From NCBI GenBank assembly GCA_036961205.1, contig JBALVI010000004.1, forward strand, positions 186,001-250,000: 64,000 nt of DNA. Direction: 5' to 3'. The notes under the pieces were generated by a model that saw nothing but the letters and a program-made list of their open reading frames with translations, had not been told where the DNA came from and ran no database searches. Source of the stretch: CALJFL01 sp036961205. GTDB taxonomy: Bacteria > Pseudomonadota > Gammaproteobacteria > Pseudomonadales > Halieaceae. The position numbers and the translations under genes are program-made. The first letter of the stretch is position 1. Each line of letters opens with the position of its first letter. Shown in pieces: positions 43,483 through 51,832 of this stretch.

Positions 43483-45333
43483 ATGGAAAAGACCCTGATC
43501 TTTCTGGACCCGGATAGCGGCCTGAGCCTGCAGGCTCAGATCCGGCAGAAGCTTGTAGAGGCGATTACGCTAGGCACCTTCCCGGCCGACAGACGGCTGC
43601 CGTCTTCGCGCAAGTTGGCTGAACAATTGGGTGTGGCTCGCAATACTGTCGTTCTCGTCTATGAACAGCTGGTGGAAGAAGGCTACCTGGTCAGTCGCGA
43701 ACGCAGTGGCATTTATATCAACGAGGCAGTGCTGGAGGGTCGGGTAGAGCTTGAGAACAGCTCGCAACAGAATTCGGTTGGCGTCAGCCAGTGGCGCCAG
43801 CGCTTCAAAACCTCTCCTGCGGGTCGCGAGCCCTACCTGTTCCCCCCCAACTGGTCATTACACCCCTACCCTTTCCTGGAGGGAAAATTTGATGCTTCCC
43901 TGTTTCCCGTCAAGGAATGGCGTGAGGCTTCGCGACTGGCACTGGGTGTGCGCGATATCAATGTCTGGGCGGGAGAAACAGGCGACGCGGATGACCCATT
44001 GCTGATAGAGCAAATCCGCACCAAAATTCTTCCCCGTCGCGGCATTCAGGCCAGACCTGAGGAGATACTGGTCACAGTAGGCTCCCGCCAGGCCTTGCAC
44101 CTGACGGTCCAGTTGCTAGTCGACCCAACCATCACCGTAGCTGTTGAAGATCCCGGTATGCCACTGATACGGCAACTACTGGCCCAGCGTGGCGCGTCAA
44201 TGATTTACCAACCGGTCGATGATGAGGGCTTGATTGTCGATCAGGGACTGGACAGTGCGCAGTTGGTTTTTGTCACCCCCAGCCATCAGGTGCCTACCTC
44301 CGTGACCATGTCTGTTGCGCGACGGCAGCAACTGCTGTCCAGGGTCAGTGAGCGAGATCAGTTGATCATTGAAGACGACAGTGAGTTCGAGAATAACTAT
44401 ATTGGCCAACCGCACCCGGCACTGCGTGGCATGGACAGGGAAAACCGGGTTATCTATGTTTCCTGTCTTTCCAAGGTGCTCGATTCAGGCCTGTGCATGG
44501 GGTTTATTGTAGCGGCACCCGAGATCATCGCCGAAGCACGGAAGCTTCGCCGACTGACGGTCAATCACCCACCACCCAATAACCAGCGGGCCGCCGCTTA
44601 CTTCTTGTCGCTGGGCCACTACGACAGCTTCATGATGCATATGCATCAACGCTTCCGAGAACGCTGGAGGGCGCTGCTGGAAGCCCTGAACCTGTATCTA
44701 CTACATTTCGTTGAATCCACACGATCAGAGGGCGGCACCTCAGTTTGGATCAAGGGTCCTCCCGAGATAAAAATGTCTCACCTGGTCGCGGAAGCTGCAA
44801 AGCGCGGAATTCTGATCGAGCCCGTAGCCCATTACTACGCCACGCCCGATGACGCGACTAACTATTTCCGTATGGGGATAACCAGTATCCCACTGGAGAA
44901 GATTAGGGAGGGTGTCGAGCGCCTGTCGCAGCTAATTCATGAACTGACATCAGATCGCTTTGAAACCCTGGAGCACGCCAGAGGGAAGCTGTTAACTGCG
45001 GATGAAATTCGGGAAATTTTCTCCGACACGACTGTTTTGTGGAAGACCATCAACGGAGATCCCGCCACCATCGATTATCTGGCCAACGGGCTAGCCGAAG
45101 GCAGCATTGGCTATGCCAATGAAGACCGAGGGGGGGGCCGCTGGTGGGTGGAAGGTGAGCTGTGGTACCGCCGGTGGGAACGCTGGTATTTCGGTGAGCC
45201 CCTGGGCTTTCACGTTGTCATCGATGGTTCGACCATTAAATTATTTGAAGAAGATGGGCAGCTGTCTGATATTGGCGTACTCCATAAACGCCCGCCAGAG
45301 GGCGAAGACACTACGGAAAACCATCTGGACTAA
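43483..45333 (+). CDS. MocR-type regulator (GntR HTH + aminotransferase-like) with an extra C-terminal domain
   Basis: 616 residues; MocR proteins are usually about 450-500. GntR winged helix at 12-80 (RLPSSRKLAEQLGVARNTVVLVYEQL). A fold-type I aminotransferase domain spans about 115-485, with the PLP lysine K331 (SCLSKVLDSG) and cofactor acid in IIEDDSEFE. Residues about 500-605 form an additional small domain rich in Trp and beta strands (GRWWVEGELWYRRWERWYFGEP), which resembles the DUF995 type; this match is uncertain. The protein would use PLP, or a PLP adduct, as effector sensor. The nitrilase gene follows. Confidence 0.88.
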   Translation: MEKTLIFLDPDSGLSLQAQIRQKLVEAITLGTFPADRRLPSSRKLAEQLGVARNTVVLVYEQLVEEGYLVSRERSGIYINEAVLEGRVELENSSQQNSVGVSQWRQRFKTSPAGREPYLFPPNWSLHPYPFLEGKFDASLFPVKEWREASRLALGVRDINVWAGETGDADDPLLIEQIRTKILPRRGIQARPEEILVTVGSRQALHLTVQLLVDPTITVAVEDPGMPLIRQLLAQRGASMIYQPVDDEGLIVDQGLDSAQLVFVTPSHQVPTSVTMSVARRQQLLSRVSERDQLIIEDDSEFENNYIGQPHPALRGMDRENRVIYVSCLSKVLDSGLCMGFIVAAPEIIAEARKLRRLTVNHPPPNNQRAAAYFLSLGHYDSFMMHMHQRFRERWRALLEALNLYLLHFVESTRSEGGTSVWIKGPPEIKMSHLVAEAAKRGILIEPVAHYYATPDDATNYFRMGITSIPLEKIREGVERLSQLIHELTSDRFETLEHARGKLLTADEIREIFSDTTVLWKTINGDPATIDYLANGLAEGSIGYANEDRGGGRWWVEGELWYRRWERWYFGEPLGFHVVIDGSTIKLFEEDGQLSDIGVLHKRPPEGEDTTENHLD

Positions 45334-45450
45334 CTCACGGTGCACAACTGGCGCTACCCCTGCACAGCCAAAATCTCTACTTTGCAACTTCAAATAATGA
45401 TAACCGCGTAGGCTGAAATCACTGCCTGATCAGGTTTTCTGGAGTTTTTA

Positions 45451-46305
45451 ATGAGTCACTTTGGCATCGCCGCCCTGCAATTAGACCTGTCCAACCAGGA
45501 TAATCTTTACTTGATCCAGAACGAGATACAGAAGGTGGCCACCCGCTACCCCTGGATTGATATGTTGGTGATTGGCGAGTTGGCCACTTTTGGGCCCGGT
45601 ACCTCGCGGGCGCAACCCACGGGCGGAGAAGCGGAGCAGAGTTACTGCGAGCTGGCCCAGAAGCTCGGTATCTGGCTCATTCCCGGCACACTCTTCGAAC
45701 AGGTTGGTGACGATATCTACAATACGGCCCTGGTGATTAACCCGGCAGGGGAAATCGTAAAACGTTGCCACAAGATGTTTCCCTTCGCGCCCTATGAAAA
45801 AGGCATCACACCCGGTAACGAGTTCCCCGTCTTCGATGTTCCCGGCGTGGGTCGCTTCGGCGTCGCGATTTGTTACGACCAGTGGTTTCCAGAATTTATC
45901 CGCTCGCTCAGCTGCCAGGGGGCCGAAGTCATTCTCTGTCCGACGTTGACCAACTCGATTGATCGGGATGTTGAATTGTCTATCGCCCGAGCCAATGCGG
46001 CGATCAACCAGTGCTACTTCTTCAGCGTGAATGTTGCGGGCAAACTGGGTTTTGGACGATCTATTGTTATTGGCCCTGACGGCAACGTCATTCATGAGGC
46101 CAGTAATGGCTATGAAGTTATTACTATCGACGTAGATTTTAATCATGTGCGGCGCACACGCGATCGCGGATTACATGGGCAGTGTCAGACATTGAAGAGT
46201 TTTCGCGATGCCCCGGTACCTTTCCCGGCGTATGCGGAAAACGCCAGGGACAATAGCGTTCTCGCTGACCTGGGTGAGCTAAAAATGCCGAGGCGCGGAG
46301 GCTAA
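45451..46305 (+). CDS. carbon-nitrogen hydrolase (nitrilase superfamily)
   Basis: 284 residues with GGAG at good spacing. The catalytic triad of the superfamily is visible: E43 (IGELATFG), K108 (RCHKMFPF) and C141 (VAICYDQWFPE). Cytoplasmic, no signal. It hydrolyses an amide or nitrile; the closest role is not identifiable. It lies 117 bp behind mocR in the same direction and may be its target or its cotranscribed partner; a TonB-dependent receptor follows. Confidence 0.92.
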   Translation: MSHFGIAALQLDLSNQDNLYLIQNEIQKVATRYPWIDMLVIGELATFGPGTSRAQPTGGEAEQSYCELAQKLGIWLIPGTLFEQVGDDIYNTALVINPAGEIVKRCHKMFPFAPYEKGITPGNEFPVFDVPGVGRFGVAICYDQWFPEFIRSLSCQGAEVILCPTLTNSIDRDVELSIARANAAINQCYFFSVNVAGKLGFGRSIVIGPDGNVIHEASNGYEVITIDVDFNHVRRTRDRGLHGQCQTLKSFRDAPVPFPAYAENARDNSVLADLGELKMPRRGG

Positions 46306-46443
46306 TTGTGGTTACAGGCCTGCTGAGCAATGGGCTGGACTCATCACAAAATGCAAACTGGACCTATGGCATACACAAATATTTGGTTAATTTATCTATC
46401 GTAATTAAAAAGAAGTTAGTTTTTCTAGCATTGGAGAATGAGC

Positions 46444-48900
46444 ATGAATAAAAAATTAAGGTTCCCGAAGAAGTCACTTGCCGTTGCAGTTGCAACATCC
46501 AGCCTGATATTGGGGCAATCTTCGATAGCACTGGCTCAGGACAGTGTGGTGCTCGAAGAGGTTATCGTCACGGCGACCGCCCGTTCACAAAGTACTCAGG
46601 ATATTCCGTTTAATATCTCCGCGGTACAGGGCAGTGATATTGCCGATCAAATGATTGTAGATAACGCCGATCTGATGCGCACAATCCCAGGCGTATCCCT
46701 TATTGATCGGGGACATAAAAACTCCGGCATTGTTAATAGCATGATTATCCGCGGAATCAATGTCGATAGCGGTGCTGGCGGTGATATCGGCTACAACACG
46801 GCCGGCCCGGTTTCCACCTACGTCGATAACACACCCATGTTTGCCAACTTCCTGCTGAAAGATCTTCAACGGGTCGAAGTATTACGTGGCCCCCAGGGAA
46901 CCCTTTATGGCTCTGGCGCCCTGGGCGGTACCGTGCGCTACATCATGAATAAACCCAATACAGAACAACTGGAAGGAAGCATAGACGCCAGCTACAGCCA
47001 GACCGAAGGTTCCGATGGCGACAACGTCAGTTTTGACGGCGTCCTGAACGTGCCTTTGTCTGACCGGGTCGCCTTTCGTATAGCGGCAGGAACCCTGCAG
47101 AACGATGGTGTTATTGATTACAACAACCTGTATCAAACTGTGGATAACATACCGGTGGTCAAGGATGACGATGGCAATTGTCTAAGCGTCAGTGATCCCT
47201 CATTGTCCCTCAGTGAAATCAATAACAATGGCTCTTGTTATACGAGTAAAAAAGACGCGGATGATGTCGATATCTGGTATGCCCGCGCCTCTTTGCGTTT
47301 TGAGGCCAGTGATGAGCTCGCCATACAGTTAAATTACCAGGTTCAGGAAGACGAGGTAGGTGCACGGCGTAGTGTAACAAACGGCATTGATGGCTGGGGC
47401 AACGAATACGGCGATTTCGAGGGTGGTGCAACCTATTTGGAGCCGTCTGAGCGCGATGCTGAGTTGCTGAGTCTCGATGTCGACTGGGATCTGGGTTTTG
47501 CAACTTTGACCTCCAATACCTCATTTTACGATACCGAAGCTGACGGTTGGCGCGACAATAGCAGTCTGTGGACCTCAGGAGGGCGAGATTGGTTTGACCG
47601 CTGGTATACCGGCAATCCTCGCCCAGCAGCGTTTGTCGAGGCGGGTGTCGACGAAGACGCGTTCGTGCAGGAGTTTCGTCTGGTCTCGAATACCAGCCAG
47701 GGTGACAGCTTTGACTGGGTAGCGGGTGTCTACTATATGGATCAGGATCGCACGACGACCAATTTCAGTCATTTATATGGATTGAGGGAATGGGGTGATG
47801 CCTGCGCCGCTGATGATAACTGCCGGGGGGAGCCGTTCTGGTGGTCTGGCTCGGTCCATGACATGGATTCTACCCTGGTCAGAGATGAGACATTTGAAGA
47901 TCTGGCGGTCTACGGCGAGCTGACCTATCACATTAACGATACGCTGCGAGTAACCGGTGGCTTGCGCTGGTTTGATAATGAATTAACAAACAGTACTGCG
48001 ATGAATGCATTTTTTGCTCAGGGCGTGCCCGTGCCATTTGAAGACTATCCCGACCAGAACGAAGATGACGTGTTGGTAAAATTGAATGTCTCCTGGGACG
48101 TATCTGACCAGATGATGCTCTACGCCACCTATTCAGAGGGCTTCCGTCGAGGAGGTACCAATTCAATACCTGACGAGGGTACTTTTGCAGAGCTCAATCC
48201 TGAGTCGGCAGCGCAATATACCAAAGACACCGTGTCAAACTATGAAATTGGCATCAAGGGTGGTACCGACAGACTGCGCTACACCGCTGACGTGTATTAC
48301 GTGGACTGGCAAGATCCTCAGTTGAACACCACCACTGCATGGTGGGGGTTCTTTATGGCGCAGAATGGCGAGTCTGCTGCCACTCAGGGAGTGGAGCTTG
48401 AACTGGAGGCACTGTTAACTGAAAATCTCAACATGACAGTGGGTTACTCTTACACCGATGCTGAACTGACAGACGACTTGATCCAGCCACAGAGTAGCGA
48501 AGTGATTGCCGAGGACGGCCAGCGTCTTCCCGGCACCGCAGAGAACGTCGTAACTCTTGGGTTTAGCCATGTCGCCGAGTTTTCTTCGGGAATGAGTTTG
48601 AATACGCGGCTCAACGGTTACTATCAGTCCGATACCACTAACCATATTGAAAATGGCGTAGTACAGGATGACTTCGACAGCTTCAGCTTGTGGAATATTA
48701 CTGCGTCGTTGCTGATGGACAACTGGAGAGTATCTCTGTACGGCAAGAACATTTTTGATGAAGATGGCATTACGGGAAATTTCCCTTCCGCCTACTTCAG
48801 CAATGATAATGGCGTAAATGAAAGTTACTTTGGTAACAACCAGCGAGACTATATCTCGACTCCAAGAACTCTTGGCTTGAGCGTGGGTTACAACTTCTAA
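46444..48900 (+). CDS. TonB-dependent outer-membrane receptor
   Basis: 818 residues from the ATG at 46444 (GGAG 7 nt upstream; the ATG at 46438 is too close). Signal peptide ending in ALAQ, then a TonB box region VLEEVIVTATAR, the plug domain (about 45-165, VEVLRGPQGTLYGSGALGG) and a 22-strand barrel ending in the C-terminal aromatic VGYNF. Ligand is unknown; the family handles siderophores, glycans, vitamins or other bulky nutrients. A terminator follows. Confidence 0.93.
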   Translation: MNKKLRFPKKSLAVAVATSSLILGQSSIALAQDSVVLEEVIVTATARSQSTQDIPFNISAVQGSDIADQMIVDNADLMRTIPGVSLIDRGHKNSGIVNSMIIRGINVDSGAGGDIGYNTAGPVSTYVDNTPMFANFLLKDLQRVEVLRGPQGTLYGSGALGGTVRYIMNKPNTEQLEGSIDASYSQTEGSDGDNVSFDGVLNVPLSDRVAFRIAAGTLQNDGVIDYNNLYQTVDNIPVVKDDDGNCLSVSDPSLSLSEINNNGSCYTSKKDADDVDIWYARASLRFEASDELAIQLNYQVQEDEVGARRSVTNGIDGWGNEYGDFEGGATYLEPSERDAELLSLDVDWDLGFATLTSNTSFYDTEADGWRDNSSLWTSGGRDWFDRWYTGNPRPAAFVEAGVDEDAFVQEFRLVSNTSQGDSFDWVAGVYYMDQDRTTTNFSHLYGLREWGDACAADDNCRGEPFWWSGSVHDMDSTLVRDETFEDLAVYGELTYHINDTLRVTGGLRWFDNELTNSTAMNAFFAQGVPVPFEDYPDQNEDDVLVKLNVSWDVSDQMMLYATYSEGFRRGGTNSIPDEGTFAELNPESAAQYTKDTVSNYEIGIKGGTDRLRYTADVYYVDWQDPQLNTTTAWWGFFMAQNGESAATQGVELELEALLTENLNMTVGYSYTDAELTDDLIQPQSSEVIAEDGQRLPGTAENVVTLGFSHVAEFSSGMSLNTRLNGYYQSDTTNHIENGVVQDDFDSFSLWNITASLLMDNWRVSLYGKNIFDEDGITGNFPSAYFSNDNGVNESYFGNNQRDYISTPRTLGLSVGYNF

Positions 48901-48923
48901 GCGAAGTGGGGGGTAACTAATGA

Positions 48924-48946
48924 GCCGGGGTTTCCCCGGCTTTTTT
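48924..48946 (+). terminator. rho-independent terminator after the TonB receptor
   Basis: GCCGGGG/CCCCGGC stem with a TTT loop followed by six T residues. It just overlaps the last codon of the convergent sulfotransferase gene. Confidence 0.88.
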
Positions 48947-49919
48947 AATTCCAGTCATAAGATGACCCAATAAGTTCAAACAGCTTTTCATTGTGAGGTG
49001 CGAAGAAGTCGCTCAATAGGCTTCTTGTTTTATCTTCCATAGGAACATAGTCTCCGGGCTTTTCGTCGTTACTCGCGCCACCGCCCCAGCTGTGCTCCAA
49101 TTCCTTCTCGCTAAAATCATAATGCTCCAAACCGAGAAACTGGCACACTTCGCCCATTACCTCCCGCCGGTTAGACATAAAATATTCGGACTGAATAATT
49201 TTTATCTGCTGGCGCGGAAACAGCTGCAACCAACGCCATAATTGATCGTGATATATAGAACGGAACACATAACTGCTACCGTAAAAGCGAAACAATTCCT
49301 TGTCTGTAGTAAGTGGGTGAAGCGTCCAGCTTTTGTTATGCTCGGCGACGGAAATTGGCACACCATCGGGCGTTGAGCGGTGTGCACTGACCTTGTTGCC
49401 AGGCTCCAGAAAGCCACGCTGATGGGCTTCCAACAGGGCTGGGACCTCTTCGATTTCCCTACGCACGATCTCATCGAAGGAGCGGTATGGTTCCATACCC
49501 TCACGTTGAGACATAATGAAATGGGAGTAAGCTCGGTCGATCGGGTTGCGCAATAGGATAATAATTTTGGTATCGGGCAGGCGCGCTGCCACCCGTCGTG
49601 GCACCAGGGGATTTAACAGGTAGGATGTTGAATACTCACCGCTTATCCGCTCATGCTTTGCCGGCGACCGCAAAGGGTTTTTGTTGATGAATAAACTTTG
49701 ATATTGCTCTTTTGTACAGAGCTTCCAGGACCAAAAATTGGGTTCCTTGATTCTGCATTGGGCTACCTGCGGATGCATAGGCAGATAAGAGGAAAAAGAA
49801 GTCGTACCGCTTTTTGCAGCGCCAATCAGCATAAATTCCGGCTTTGGCATTCCGGAATACAACTTGTAGCCGGAATCGCCTATAAGTAGCGATTTGTTTG
49901 CATTTGAGGGCCTGGCCAT
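48945..49919 (-). CDS. sulfotransferase
   Basis: 324 residues. 5'-phosphosulfate loop LIGAAKSGTTS (residues 31-41) and 3'-phosphate region LLRNPIDRAYSHF (R124, S132) identify a PAPS-dependent sulfotransferase. Catalytic basic residues are expected in the loop after the first strand. Acceptor unknown. The annotated start has only a weak ribosome binding site; Met24 (49850) is an alternative that begins just before the core. It is divergent from another sulfotransferase at 50077. Confidence 0.88.
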   Translation of the reverse strand: MARPSNANKSLLIGDSGYKLYSGMPKPEFMLIGAAKSGTTSFSSYLPMHPQVAQCRIKEPNFWSWKLCTKEQYQSLFINKNPLRSPAKHERISGEYSTSYLLNPLVPRRVAARLPDTKIIILLRNPIDRAYSHFIMSQREGMEPYRSFDEIVRREIEEVPALLEAHQRGFLEPGNKVSAHRSTPDGVPISVAEHNKSWTLHPLTTDKELFRFYGSSYVFRSIYHDQLWRWLQLFPRQQIKIIQSEYFMSNRREVMGEVCQFLGLEHYDFSEKELEHSWGGGASNDEKPGDYVPMEDKTRSLLSDFFAPHNEKLFELIGSSYDWN

Positions 49920-50076
49920 AAAAAAATCCGTGTAATCAGCTAGGTTATTACGGTAGCTATGCCTGTGAGAATTAAGTTACGTATAATCAAGCTTGCCTAG
50001 CATTGAATCATAGAGCGTTGAGCGCTACATTCCAATAATTGCCGACCTTTACCTAAATGGTGCATAGTAATATCCC

Positions 50077-51657
50077 ATGTCAAACCCTTCATCAAAAACA
50101 CAGATGGCCCAGGAATTAGTCAACAGCCTTAATTCCAATGATGTTAAAAAGGGACTGTCTGTTGCACAGAAACTCAATCAATCCTTTCCGGACTATGCAC
50201 ATGGCTGGTACCTGGGCAGTCGCGCGCTGGGCAATGTTAACCGCCAGCATGCCATTATCGCTATCGACAGGGCGCTGCAGCTAGACCAGGGTAATGCACA
50301 ATATCTGGTTCATAAAGCCAAGTGTATATTAGAGGTCGGTGGGACGCTTGAGGCACGAAAGATAATATCCTCGTTGCCTGCCAACACCAAGCTCACGGCC
50401 CCGATATGCTTTGAGACAGGTATGCTTTATTGCGCTCTTAATCAATACCTTGAGGCGGTAGATGTCTTCAAGCGCGCTATAGACCTGGAAAAAAATAGAC
50501 CCCACTACCATTATAATCTCGCGGTCGCCTACCGCTTTCTGGGATTATTACCTGAGGCCGAAGAGCAACTGAATAAAGTTTTGCAGTTGAACCCTGCTGA
50601 TTATGAAGCACATCACCTGCGCTCTGGTCTTAGGAGGCAAACAAAAGATAGCAATCATATTGCCGCTCTCGAGTCGGCGCTGGATAAGCATGGGCTGGAA
50701 CCGGTTGCACAAGTGCACTTATATTTCTCGTTAGCCAAGGAAAGGGAAGATATTGGCGATGTGGATGGATCTTTTAGGAGTCTTAAGCAGGGAGCCGATA
50801 TCCGGCGCAAAAATATGCGTTTCGATGTTCGAACAGACCTGGAGATTATTGAGACTATTCGTAGGCATTATTCCGAAGATATTTTCGGCGGCCAGGCACC
50901 TGAGTCTGACAGAAATGATCCTATATTCATTCTAGGTATGCCGCGCAGTGGCACTACCCTGGTTGAGCGGATTCTGGCCAGTCATTCAGCGGTATATTCC
51001 CTGGGTGAACCAGACAATTTTTCCCAGGAGATGATTCGACAAATCAAGGACAGGGGTATTAAACCCCGTTCACGGCTCGATCTGATTGAAAAAACACTCG
51101 AGCTGGACTTTTCCGCACTGGGCGAGTCCTATATCAACAGCGTTCAGTCACTACGGGATGACAGCCCTCATTTCATCGACAAACTACCCTTCAACTACCT
51201 GAACGTCGGCTTAATTCACTTGGCGATGCCGAAGGCGAGGATTATCAATGTACAACGTCATCCCATGGCTACGTGTTATGCCGTCTACAAGCAATTGTTC
51301 AAAGATGCCTATCCATTTTCCTACGACCTGACCGAGCTAGCGCAATACTACGTTGCCTATCACCAGTTGATGGCGCACTGGAATGCGGTGTTACCGGGAG
51401 TAATTCACACGGTTGCCTACGAAGATGTGGTGGCAAATACTGAAGCGGAAGCGAGAAAGTTACTTCAGTTCTGCGGCCTGAATTGGGAGCCCCAGTGTCT
51501 ACAGTTCTACGATAACGCACAGGCGTCTACAACGGCCAGTGCGGCCCAGATCAGACAGCCTGTGTATAAGGGTTCTGTTGCCAAGTGGCGGGACTACCGG
51601 GAGCATTTACAACCCCTGGAGAAAATCCTCAGCGAGGCTGGAATCAATATCAGTTGA
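50077..51657 (+). CDS. TPR-sulfotransferase fusion protein
   Basis: 526 residues. The N-terminal half (about 10-250) consists of tetratricopeptide repeats (AHGWYLGSRALGNV, HYHYNLAVAYRFLGLLPEAEEQL). Then a sulfotransferase domain at about 283-526: FILGMPRSGTTLVERIL is the PAPS-binding loop and INVQRHPMATCYAVYKQLF the 3'-phosphate site. Such fusions modify proteins or glycans in marine bacteria. It is divergent from a stand-alone sulfotransferase, suggesting that both act in one sulfation pathway. Confidence 0.9.
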   Translation: MSNPSSKTQMAQELVNSLNSNDVKKGLSVAQKLNQSFPDYAHGWYLGSRALGNVNRQHAIIAIDRALQLDQGNAQYLVHKAKCILEVGGTLEARKIISSLPANTKLTAPICFETGMLYCALNQYLEAVDVFKRAIDLEKNRPHYHYNLAVAYRFLGLLPEAEEQLNKVLQLNPADYEAHHLRSGLRRQTKDSNHIAALESALDKHGLEPVAQVHLYFSLAKEREDIGDVDGSFRSLKQGADIRRKNMRFDVRTDLEIIETIRRHYSEDIFGGQAPESDRNDPIFILGMPRSGTTLVERILASHSAVYSLGEPDNFSQEMIRQIKDRGIKPRSRLDLIEKTLELDFSALGESYINSVQSLRDDSPHFIDKLPFNYLNVGLIHLAMPKARIINVQRHPMATCYAVYKQLFKDAYPFSYDLTELAQYYVAYHQLMAHWNAVLPGVIHTVAYEDVVANTEAEARKLLQFCGLNWEPQCLQFYDNAQASTTASAAQIRQPVYKGSVAKWRDYREHLQPLEKILSEAGINIS

Positions 51658-51724
51658 CCCCTGTGCCCGCACGGTGGATTAGTAGCTGCGCCTGGTTCAT
51701 TACATTAGTACCCTAGCCCTACTC

Positions 51725-51751
51725 CCAGCGTGTCCGGTCGGGATACGCTGG
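51725..51751 (+). other. intergenic hairpin
   Basis: CCAGCGT/ACGCTGG outer stem with a short inner TCC/GGA stem, between the TPR-sulfotransferase and the second MMPL gene. No T-run, so perhaps a weak terminator or transcript-stability element. Confidence 0.35.
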
Positions 51752-51832
51752 AACATCCCTTTAGCACCCAATCTCTCTCCCCTTCTCGATCTCAACTTAG
51801 TATCATGACGCCTTTAGCACGAAGGAGAGATT

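Noticed and set aside
19110..51709. 17-bp exact repeat TGGTTCATTACATTAGT at 19110-19126 and 51693-51709
   Set aside because: A match of this length between two places in 64 kb is not far from chance, and the flanks do not align well.
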